Shown: one piece after another, positions 55,050 to 61,567 of the stretch
How positions within the stretch are numbered: position 1 is the stretch's first letter
Layout: each line of letters opens with the position of its first letter
DNA from: Myxococcales bacterium
Lineage (GTDB): Bacteria > Myxococcota_A > Polyangia > Polyangiales > Ga0077539
Length of the DNA stretch: 64,000 bases
Reading direction: 5' to 3'
NCBI GenBank assembly: GCA_030652255.1
Contig: JAUSAZ010000097.1
Location: 1 to 64,000 of the forward strand
Made by a program: the position numbers and the translations under genes
The notes under the pieces: model-generated
The model's input: only the letters and a program-made list of their open reading frames with translations
Databases searched by the model: none
Told to the model about the DNA's origin: nothing

Positions 55050-55610
55050 CTATGCGCCGCGGAAGACCAGGGAGACCGAGTTGATGCAGTAGCGCAGCCC
55101 GGTGGGGGCGGGGCCGTCGTCGAAGACGTGGCCGAGGTGGCCGTCGCAGCGCGCGCAGTGCACCTCGTCGCGCTCCATGCCGAGGGAGGTGTCGACGTTG
55201 CGGGCGACGCGCCCCGGCGCCACGGGCCGGGTGAAGCTCGGCCAGCCGGTGCCCGAGTCGAACTTGTCCGACGAGCGGAAGAGCGGGGCGGCGCAGCCCG
55301 CGCAGAGGTACACGCCCTCGTCGTGGTGGTCCCAGTAGCGCCCGGTGAAGGCCCGCTCGGTGCCCTGCTCGCGCAGCACGTGGAACGCGTCCGGGGTGAG
55401 GCGCCGGCGCCACTCGCCGGCGGACAGCGTGAGGCGCTCGCCGATGGGTGGATCGGCCCCGCCGTCGCCCGCCGGCCCGGGCTGCGCGGCAGGCCCGCGC
55501 ACGGACGCGTCTCCCGCGCGGGGTGAGCCCACAGCCCCCCGGGGCGCCGCCCGGCTGCACGCCGCCGCCGCCGCCCCGAGGACGCCCTGCAACCAGTCTC
55601 GTCGATTCAT
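55050..55610 (-). CDS. msrB: Peptide-methionine (R)-S-oxide reductase (MsrB), exported
   Basis: Encodes 186 residues. The N-terminus ([17 protein letters not shown]) has a twin-arginine-like start and a possible lipobox, so it is exported. The catalytic domain has [44 protein letters not shown] and RYCINSVSL. Two CxxC pairs bind zinc and the Cys of RYCIN is the catalytic one. MsrB reduces methionine-R-sulfoxide in proteins, here probably in the periplasm. It sits between two secreted-protein genes. It ends 14 bases from the stop of the propeller gene, converging on it. Confidence 0.95.
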   Translation of the reverse strand: MNRRDWLQGVLGAAAAACSRAAPRGAVGSPRAGDASVRGPAAQPGPAGDGGADPPIGERLTLSAGEWRRRLTPDAFHVLREQGTERAFTGRYWDHHDEGVYLCAGCAAPLFRSSDKFDSGTGWPSFTRPVAPGRVARNVDTSLGMERDEVHCARCDGHLGHVFDDGPAPTGLRYCINSVSLVFRGA

Positions 55611-55656
55611 GCCTGGCGCTACGCCCGCGCCCGGCGAACGGATACAGCGCCTGCGC

Positions 55657-56973
55657 CTACAGGCTACGCCGGCGCAGCCACCACGCGCCCGCGCCCACGA
55701 CCGCGATCGCGGGGAGGGCCTTCCAGATCCAGCTCCAGTCTTCGGGGCTCTCGGGCGCCTCCGGGGGCGCCGGGGCGGGCACCGGGGCCGGCCGCTCGGG
55801 CGTGGCGGGGACGGGGTCGGTCCAGCCCTCGTGACGCAGCGTCGCGCGGTCGATGGTGGTGCCGTCGGGGCGGATCGCCGCGATGTTCACCTGGTCGCGC
55901 TCGACGTCGACGCGCACGTAGTGGTGCTCCGCCGCGAAGGAGCGGGTCATCGCCCTGCGCTCCTGGCGTCGGTACAGCGGGGCGCCCGCGCCGCCGCTCA
56001 CGATGTAGCGCAGGCCCTCGTCGTCGCCGCGCTCGTACGCGTGGTCGTGCCCGGAGATCACCAGGTCGACCCGGTGACGGCGCAGGATCGCGTCGACGCC
56101 GGCCTGCGCGACGAGCTCGTTGTCGCCGTGCGGGCCCGACGAGCGCGGGCCCCAGTGCATCACCACGAAGAGCCAGTCGCGGGGGCCCTCGCGGCGCGCG
56201 CGGGAGAGCTCGCGGTCGATCCAGTCGCGGGCCGGGCCCGACCAGTCCTCGTAGGAGTTGGCGAGGACGAAGCGCGCGTTGGCGTAGCGCAGCACCGAGT
56301 TGAGCTCCGCGCTCGGGCCGCCCGGCGCGACGTGCACGTAGCGGCGGTAGTTGTCGGTGCCGTTGGAGAGGGGGACGGCGATCTCGTGGTTGCCGATGAC
56401 CGGCACGAAGGGCGTCACCCGCAGCAGCGGGGCCTCGATGTCGAAGAAGCGCTGCCAGTCGCCGTCGTCGCGGCCGTCCTCCACGAGGTCGCCGGTGTGC
56501 ACCACGAACTCCGGGCCCTCCCGGACGATGGCGTCGACCGCGGCGGCGTGGGGCCGCGCCTGGCTGCGCGTGTCGCCGTAGATCACGAAGCGGAAGGGCA
56601 CCGGCTCCGTCGGGGCCGTGCCGAAGGTGCCGCTCGCGGGCACGACGTCCGGGCCCGTGACCTCGTACCGGTAGCGGGTGCCCGGGCGCAGGCCGCTCAG
56701 CGTGAGCTCGTGCAGGGTGACGTCCACGCCCGCCCGCGCGCTCACCGCGCCGTCCGCGAGGTCGCCGCCCGGGCCCTGCGGGATGGCCCGCACCTCCAGG
56801 CGCCCGGGCAGCCGCCGCTCGGCCATCACCACGACGGAGTCCGTGCGCAGGTCCATGAGCCACGGGCCCTTGGCGAGCCGGTCGATCGCCCAGGACCAAC
56901 CCGGGAGCGCGAAGGCCGCCAGCAACCACGCCGCCTGGGAGGGTCTCGTCACGACGCGGGACACTAGCGTCAT
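55657..56973 (-). CDS. Secreted metallophosphatase (purple acid phosphatase-like) with C-terminal membrane anchor
   Basis: Encodes 438 residues from ATG 56973. The N-terminal part carries a fibronectin-like domain ([20 protein letters not shown]). The metallophosphatase core follows, with metal-binding motifs [38 protein letters not shown] and [11 protein letters not shown], all intact. This set suits the purple acid phosphatase family that removes phosphate from esters. A Pro/Ala-rich linker and a final helix [28 protein letters not shown] tail (Arg-rich end) suggest anchoring. It resembles a sorting signal without the MYXO-CTERM cysteines. It is divergent from the TIGR02757-like gene. Confidence 0.85.
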   Translation of the reverse strand: MTLVSRVVTRPSQAAWLLAAFALPGWSWAIDRLAKGPWLMDLRTDSVVVMAERRLPGRLEVRAIPQGPGGDLADGAVSARAGVDVTLHELTLSGLRPGTRYRYEVTGPDVVPASGTFGTAPTEPVPFRFVIYGDTRSQARPHAAAVDAIVREGPEFVVHTGDLVEDGRDDGDWQRFFDIEAPLLRVTPFVPVIGNHEIAVPLSNGTDNYRRYVHVAPGGPSAELNSVLRYANARFVLANSYEDWSGPARDWIDRELSRARREGPRDWLFVVMHWGPRSSGPHGDNELVAQAGVDAILRRHRVDLVISGHDHAYERGDDEGLRYIVSGGAGAPLYRRQERRAMTRSFAAEHHYVRVDVERDQVNIAAIRPDGTTIDRATLRHEGWTDPVPATPERPAPVPAPAPPEAPESPEDWSWIWKALPAIAVVGAGAWWLRRRSL

Positions 56974-57053
56974 CCGCGGGGGTGGCTCCACCCCGATCGT
57001 CCGCGGGACGCGCCGCGCGAGCCGTGGTAGCGACCCCGCAGAGTCCTGCCCCA

Positions 57054-57932
57054 GTGCCCCCGAAGCCCGCCAGCACCCGCCGACAGCGCCTCCAGGTCGA
57101 CCGCGCCCTCGTCGCCGTCGCGGCCTTCCACCGCCGCTTCGACCCGCGCGCCGCGCTCGCCGCCGACCCGCTGCGCTTCGCCCACCGCTACGCCGACCCG
57201 GACGACCGCGCCCTCGTCGCGCTGCTCTCCGCGCTCATGGCCTTCGGGCGCATCGCGACCATCGGGCAGAAGCTCGAAGACCTCTGCCTGCGCCTCGGGC
57301 CGCGGCCGGCGATGGTCCTCCGCGACGACGACCGCGCCGCGCTCCATGAGCGCCTGCGAGGCTTCAAGCACCGCACCTTCCGCGGCGCCGACGTGGCCGA
57401 CCTGCTCTTCGCGCTCGGCGAGGACCTCCGTCGCGAAGGCCGCGTGCTCGCCGCCCTGGAGCGCGCCTGGGACGAACACCACGAGCTCCGCGCGGCGCTC
57501 GGGCAGTGGGTGCACGGGCTCCGCGCTGCGGCGTGGCCGGGCGGCGCCGACCGCGCGCAGTCGCACCTCCTGCCCGACCCATCGGGGCCGAGCGCCTCGA
57601 AGCGGCTGATGTTGTTCCTGCGGTGGGTGGTGCGGCGCTCGGGCGTCGACCTCGGGCTGTCGAGCATCCCCGCGTCGGCGCTGCTCATGCCGGTCGACGT
57701 CCACGTGCACCGCATCGCCCGCAACCTCGGGTTCACCGCGCGCACCGACGCCTCGTGGCGCACCGCCGAGGAGATCACCGCCGCGCTCCGGGGCCTCAGC
57801 GCGGACGACCCGGTGCAGTACGACTTCGCGCTCTGCCACCTGGGCATCAGCGGGCGGTGCCCCTCCAGCAACAAGCTCCCGGAGCGCTGCGAGGGCTGCG
57901 CGCTCCGCACCGTCTGCGTGCACTGGCGTTGA
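57054..57932 (+). CDS. TIGR02757 family protein (DUF2400-like)
   Basis: Encodes 292 residues from GTG 57054; GTG 57024 is also possible, and nothing in the sequence decides. Typical motifs are LVALLSALMAFGRIATIGQK, GFKHRTFRGADVADLLFAL, PSASKRLMLFLRWVVRR, MPVDVHVHRIARNLGF and CHLGISGRCPSSNKLP. The C-terminus has cysteines (CEGCALRTVC) like the iron-sulfur cluster of endonuclease III-type enzymes, and the fold is helix-hairpin-helix-like. A DNA-repair role is possible but unproven. It precedes the protease-like gene by 34 bases and could be co-transcribed with the following cluster, though without overlap. Confidence 0.8.
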   Translation: MPPKPASTRRQRLQVDRALVAVAAFHRRFDPRAALAADPLRFAHRYADPDDRALVALLSALMAFGRIATIGQKLEDLCLRLGPRPAMVLRDDDRAALHERLRGFKHRTFRGADVADLLFALGEDLRREGRVLAALERAWDEHHELRAALGQWVHGLRAAAWPGGADRAQSHLLPDPSGPSASKRLMLFLRWVVRRSGVDLGLSSIPASALLMPVDVHVHRIARNLGFTARTDASWRTAEEITAALRGLSADDPVQYDFALCHLGISGRCPSSNKLPERCEGCALRTVCVHWR

Positions 57933-57966
57933 ACCGCGGGCGCCGGGCTGGCAACGTACGCGCACC

Positions 57967-58365
57967 ATGACCGGACTGGCTGAACGCGTGATCATCGACC
58001 ACCTGCGCGGGGGTCGGCCCGCCCGCTTCACCGTGCGGGGCAGCAGCATGTGGCCCGCGGTCCGCGACGGCGCGACGGTGTCGGTGACGCCCGCGGAGGT
58101 CCGCTCGCTGCGGGCGGGCGAGCTCGCTGCCTACGCCCGGGGCGGGGCGCTGGTGCTGCATCGGGTCGTGGCGGTGGGGCCCGACGGCCTGCGCTGCCGC
58201 GGCGACGCCCTCTCCCGGGACGACGCGCCGGTGCCCTGGGCCGACGTTCTCGGCCGCGCCGCGGTGCTCGACCAGCGGCCCCTCTCCTGGCGCTGGCCGC
58301 GGGCGCGCGAGCTCCGTGCGCTGCTCCGCGCCGCGGGCGGCACCCTCCGCGCGGTGCTCGCTTGA
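57967..58365 (+). CDS. Signal peptidase S26/Sec11-like protease, first gene of the maturation cluster
   Basis: Encodes 132 residues. The motif GSSMWP (Ser27, Met28, Pro30) matches the catalytic serine box of S24/S26 signal peptidases. LVLHRVV places His65 where bacterial enzymes have Lys, as in Sec11-type peptidases, and CRGDALSRDD offers Asp80 or Asp85 for a Ser-His-Asp triad. It has no N-terminal membrane anchor, so if active it would be soluble. It is the first of five genes overlapping by 4 bases (58362-58365, 59198-59201, 59968-59971, 60249-60252). Small proteins of this type occur near HprK-like kinases and PqqD proteins in some genomes. Confidence 0.75.
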   Translation: MTGLAERVIIDHLRGGRPARFTVRGSSMWPAVRDGATVSVTPAEVRSLRAGELAAYARGGALVLHRVVAVGPDGLRCRGDALSRDDAPVPWADVLGRAAVLDQRPLSWRWPRARELRALLRAAGGTLRAVLA

Positions 58366-59201
58366 GGCTCGACATCGCGGGCCTGCGCGTCCGCGTCGAC
58401 GCCACCGGTCCCATCAACCCCCACAACCTCGCGGTGCGCTTCGGCCAGTACGCGGCGCCCGACGACCTGCGCGCCGACGACCTCCACCTCCAGGTCACCG
58501 TCGACCCCGCGTGGGCGCCGCCGCACCCCGTCCGCAACCGCTACCCCGGCGTCGACTTCGCGCGCGACCCCGACGGCGCGCTCCGCTTCCTGCGCCCCGA
58601 CGGCGAGACCATCGTGCGCCTCGGCCAGCACCGCGCCGCCGCCGTCACGCAGCCCACCATCGTCACCGACGACCCGATGGAGGACATCACCCCCATCGAC
58701 ACCCCCCTGCGCCTCCAGCTCGCGAGCGAGCTCCCGGCGCACGACGGCGCGATGGTCCACGCCTGCGGCTACGCCGACGAGCGCGGGGCCGTGCTCTTCA
58801 TCGCGCGCTCCGGCGGCGGCAAGACCACCACCGCGCGCAAGCTCCCCGACGCGCACGTGCTCTCCGACGACCTCGTGGCCGTGCGCCGCACCGCCGACGG
58901 CTGGGACGCCCACGCGCTGCCCTTCGTGGGCGAGTGGCGCCGCCCGACGGTTCCGCGGCGCGGACGCCTCCGGGCGCTGGTCTTCCTCCGCAAGTCCGAC
59001 GACCTCTCGGTGTCCGTGTGCCCGCCGTCGCTCGCCTTTCCAGACATGCTCCAGGCGATGGTGTGGTTCGCGAAGGGCGACCCCGCCGCCGCCGCGCTGC
59101 TCGACCACGCGCACGACCTCATCGGGGCCGTCCCCTGCGTGGCGCTCGCCATCCCGCGCGAGCTCCCGGTGATGCCGCTCATCGACCGCTGGCTCGCGTG
59201 A
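58362..59201 (+). CDS. HprK-like ATPase/kinase 1
   Basis: Encodes 279 residues. The start is TTG 58362, overlapping the stop of the protease gene (TTGA); no better start is in frame. The C-terminal half resembles the HPr kinase/phosphorylase catalytic domain: MVHACGYADERGAVLFIARS leads to the Walker A loop GGGKTTTARKL (Lys154) and SDDLVAVRR follows, as in the HprK D-D motif. The N-terminal half (residues 1-125) is a separate domain (INPHNLAVRFGQYAAPDDL), not like HPr. HprK relatives phosphorylate proteins or peptides, for example the C-terminal Ser of lasso precursors. The substrate here is unknown. Confidence 0.8.
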   Translation: MRLDIAGLRVRVDATGPINPHNLAVRFGQYAAPDDLRADDLHLQVTVDPAWAPPHPVRNRYPGVDFARDPDGALRFLRPDGETIVRLGQHRAAAVTQPTIVTDDPMEDITPIDTPLRLQLASELPAHDGAMVHACGYADERGAVLFIARSGGGKTTTARKLPDAHVLSDDLVAVRRTADGWDAHALPFVGEWRRPTVPRRGRLRALVFLRKSDDLSVSVCPPSLAFPDMLQAMVWFAKGDPAAAALLDHAHDLIGAVPCVALAIPRELPVMPLIDRWLA

Positions 59202-59971
59202 GCACGTCGACCGACCTGCGCTTCGGCCCCGTCGCCCTGCGCGTCGAGGGCCCCGCGGTGCACCCCCTGCTCGACCCCTACCGCGCGCCCGCCACCCCGG
59301 GCGCCCGCCGCGTCGTGGTGAGCGTCGCCGACGCCCTCCCGGCCGGGACCCACCCCGCGACCGCCGAAGTGGGCTTCGCGCTCGTCGCCCACGCCGACCA
59401 CGACCACGTCACCCTCCGCGGCGACGCCGGCCGGCACACCCCCTGGCTCGCCTCGCTCTGCGAGGTCGTCGCCCGCGACGCGCCCACGCACGGATGCCTG
59501 CTGCTGCACGCCGGCGCGGTGACCGTGGACGGTGGCGCGGCCCTGCTGGTGGCGCCCCCGGGCGTGGGCAAGACCACGGCGGTGCGCGCCGCGGGCGAGC
59601 GGGCCTTCGCCTCCAACGCCGTGCTGATCGACCTCTCCGCCGCCGGGTCGCCTCTGGTGTGGGCGATGCCCTTCACCCGCGAGCCTGCGCCCGAGCTGGA
59701 GTCCGACCGGGCGCTCCCGCTGGTGGCGGTGGCCTTCGTCCAGCGGGCGCCCGAGGCGGGGGTTGAATGGATCGCCGCCTCGCTGGCAACCATGCGCCTG
59801 ATGCCCCATGTCACGCGTCCCAGGGGAGACGACCCCCACGCCCGCGCCCGCACCGAGCTCGCCCTCTCCCTGGGCGGCGGGGTGGCCACGCTGAGGCTGG
59901 GCTTGCCCTGGGGACCGGGCTATCTTGGCGCCCTCGACGCCGCCCTTCACCCGAAGACCAGCCCTGCATGA
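59198..59971 (+). CDS. HprK-like ATPase/kinase 2
   Basis: Encodes 257 residues from GTG 59198, overlapping the stop of kinase 1 (GTGA). It has the same outline. The HA segment LLLHAGAVTVDGGAALLV precedes Walker A APPGVGKTTAV (residues about 119-129), and SNAVLIDLS follows. The canonical second Asp of the kinase is not clearly conserved, so it may be regulatory or less active. Downstream strands LPLVAVAFVQRAPEAGVEW follow the HprK layout. Two HprK-like proteins in tandem suggest a heteromer, with one perhaps inactive. The next gene in the chain is PqqD-like. Confidence 0.75.
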   Translation: MSTSTDLRFGPVALRVEGPAVHPLLDPYRAPATPGARRVVVSVADALPAGTHPATAEVGFALVAHADHDHVTLRGDAGRHTPWLASLCEVVARDAPTHGCLLLHAGAVTVDGGAALLVAPPGVGKTTAVRAAGERAFASNAVLIDLSAAGSPLVWAMPFTREPAPELESDRALPLVAVAFVQRAPEAGVEWIAASLATMRLMPHVTRPRGDDPHARARTELALSLGGGVATLRLGLPWGPGYLGALDAALHPKTSPA

Positions 59972-60252
59972 ACGCCCAACGAACCGTCCACCACGCCCGC
60001 GACGCGGTCTGGCGACGCTACGACGACCAGGTCGCCGTCATCTCGCTCGACGCGAGCCGCGTGCGGCTCTTCAACGCCGTCGGGAGCTTCCTGTGGGAGC
60101 GCTGCGACGGCGCCACGGTCGACCAGATGGTGGCGGCCGTGTGCGAGCGCTTCGCCGTCGACGAGGTCACCGCGCGGGCCGACGTGGAGGGCTTCATCGA
60201 CGACCTGGTGACCCGCGGTCTCCTCCGTCCGACCCCGGCGGCGCAGCCATGA
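59968..60252 (+). CDS. PqqD-like RiPP recognition element protein
   Basis: Encodes 94 residues from ATG 59968, overlapping kinase 2 (ATGA). It has the PqqD fold pattern: an opening with AVWRRYDDQVAVISLDA, the central RLFNAVGSFLWERCDG, ATVDQMVAAVCERFAVDE and the last helix VEGFIDDLVTRGLL. PqqD-type proteins bind the leader of a ribosomally made peptide and bring it to a radical SAM enzyme, which is the very next gene. PqqD proteins also occur without a RiPP, for example in exopolysaccharide clusters, so a peptide substrate is inferred, not shown. Confidence 0.85.
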   Translation: MNAQRTVHHARDAVWRRYDDQVAVISLDASRVRLFNAVGSFLWERCDGATVDQMVAAVCERFAVDEVTARADVEGFIDDLVTRGLLRPTPAAQP

Positions 60253-61517
60253 ACGGCGCCGAGCTCCTCCGCTCGCTGGCGCTGCGCCACGGCCGACCGA
60301 TGGGGGTGCACCTCCAGGTGGCCGACCGCTGCAACCACGCCTGCCAGCACTGCTACCAGGTGCAGGGCGAGAAGGGCGAGCTCAGCTTCGCGCAGCTCTG
60401 CGGCATCATCGACGGCATCGCCGACGCGGGGGTGTTCACCCTCAACGTGAGCGGCGGCGAGGCCACCCTGCGGCCCGACCTGCTCGACATCCTCCGCTAC
60501 GCCCGCGGCCGGGGCTTCGCGCTGCGCCTCTTCACCAACGGCTTCCTCATCGACGACGACTACGCCGCGGCGCTCGCGGAGGTCGGCCTGCTCGAGGTGC
60601 ACGTCAGCCTCTACTCGGGCGTGGCCGCCGAGCACGACGCGGTCACCCGGGTGCCCCGCTCCTTCGAGCGCACCGTCGGTGCCATCACGGCGCTGCGGCG
60701 CCTCGGGGTGCGCGTGGTGCTGAAGACCCCCGCCACCACGCTGTCGGTGCGCGGCGCGACGGGCGTCGAGGCCCTCGCGCGAGAGCTCGGGTGCGAGCAC
60801 CAGGCGTCCACCGACCTCACGATGCGCGAAGACGGCGCCGACGACCCGTGGGCCGTGCGGGTGACCCCGGAAGAGCTGCTGCGCCAGGGGATGCTGAGCC
60901 CGTGGGCGCCCTCCGACGACGAGGCCCGCGCTCGCGCCGAGAAGCTCGCGAAGTACCCCTGCGGCGTCGGGCGATCGGGCCTCGTGGTGCTGCCCGACGG
61001 GCGCCTGCAGGCGTGCACCGACACGCCCAACATCCTCGCCGACCTCACGCAGGGTGGCCTCGCCGAGGCGCTCCAGCAGGCGCCCGAGCGCGAGCTCTTC
61101 GAGGGCCTCACGTGGTCGCGGGTGCACGGCTGCCGCGACTGCGACCTGCTCCCGGCCTGTCATCGCTGCCACGCCACCGCGCTGCGCGAGGGCGGCGACT
61201 ACCTCGGCCCCTACGCCTCGGCCTGCGCCCGGGCCCGCGTGCGCTACGGCGCCGCGGCGGGCTCGCTCGAGGTGACCGCGCCGTCGCCGGAGTGTGAGCC
61301 CGGACGCGACCCCGCGGTGGGCCCCTACGCCATCGTGGCGACCGGGGTCATCCAGCCCGTGCACGACGTGCGTACCCCTGAGGACGAGGCGCTCGCGTTG
61401 CGCTTTGCGTGGGTCCGTCCGCCGGTCGCGACGGGCCTCGTCACGCTTCGGCGCAGGGCACCTTTACAGTCGTCAGTCGCGGAGCCAAGCAGTGTGCCGC
61501 AGGTAGAGCGGGTGTGA
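60249..61517 (+). CDS. Radical SAM/SPASM enzyme of the PqqD cluster
   Basis: Encodes 422 residues from ATG 60249, overlapping the PqqD-like gene (ATGA). The cluster-binding motif is RCNHACQHC (Cys28, Cys32, Cys35). NVSGGEATLRPDLLD and FTNGFLIDDD are classical radical SAM segments. The SPASM-like region has Cys238, Cys256, then CRDCDLLPACHRC (Cys295, 298, 304, 307) and Cys326, enough for one or two auxiliary clusters. Some 90 residues after the last SPASM cysteine form a tail that ends in a Ser/Pro-rich stretch (LQSSVAEPSSVPQVERV). SPASM enzymes mature peptides by C-C, C-S or C-O bonds or epimerisation; the reaction here is unknown. Confidence 0.85.
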   Translation: MNGAELLRSLALRHGRPMGVHLQVADRCNHACQHCYQVQGEKGELSFAQLCGIIDGIADAGVFTLNVSGGEATLRPDLLDILRYARGRGFALRLFTNGFLIDDDYAAALAEVGLLEVHVSLYSGVAAEHDAVTRVPRSFERTVGAITALRRLGVRVVLKTPATTLSVRGATGVEALARELGCEHQASTDLTMREDGADDPWAVRVTPEELLRQGMLSPWAPSDDEARARAEKLAKYPCGVGRSGLVVLPDGRLQACTDTPNILADLTQGGLAEALQQAPERELFEGLTWSRVHGCRDCDLLPACHRCHATALREGGDYLGPYASACARARVRYGAAAGSLEVTAPSPECEPGRDPAVGPYAIVATGVIQPVHDVRTPEDEALALRFAWVRPPVATGLVTLRRRAPLQSSVAEPSSVPQVERV

Positions 61518-61567
61518 TAGAACCCGCGCCGTCCATCGCTCCGATCAACTTCTTCCGGGGATTCACC

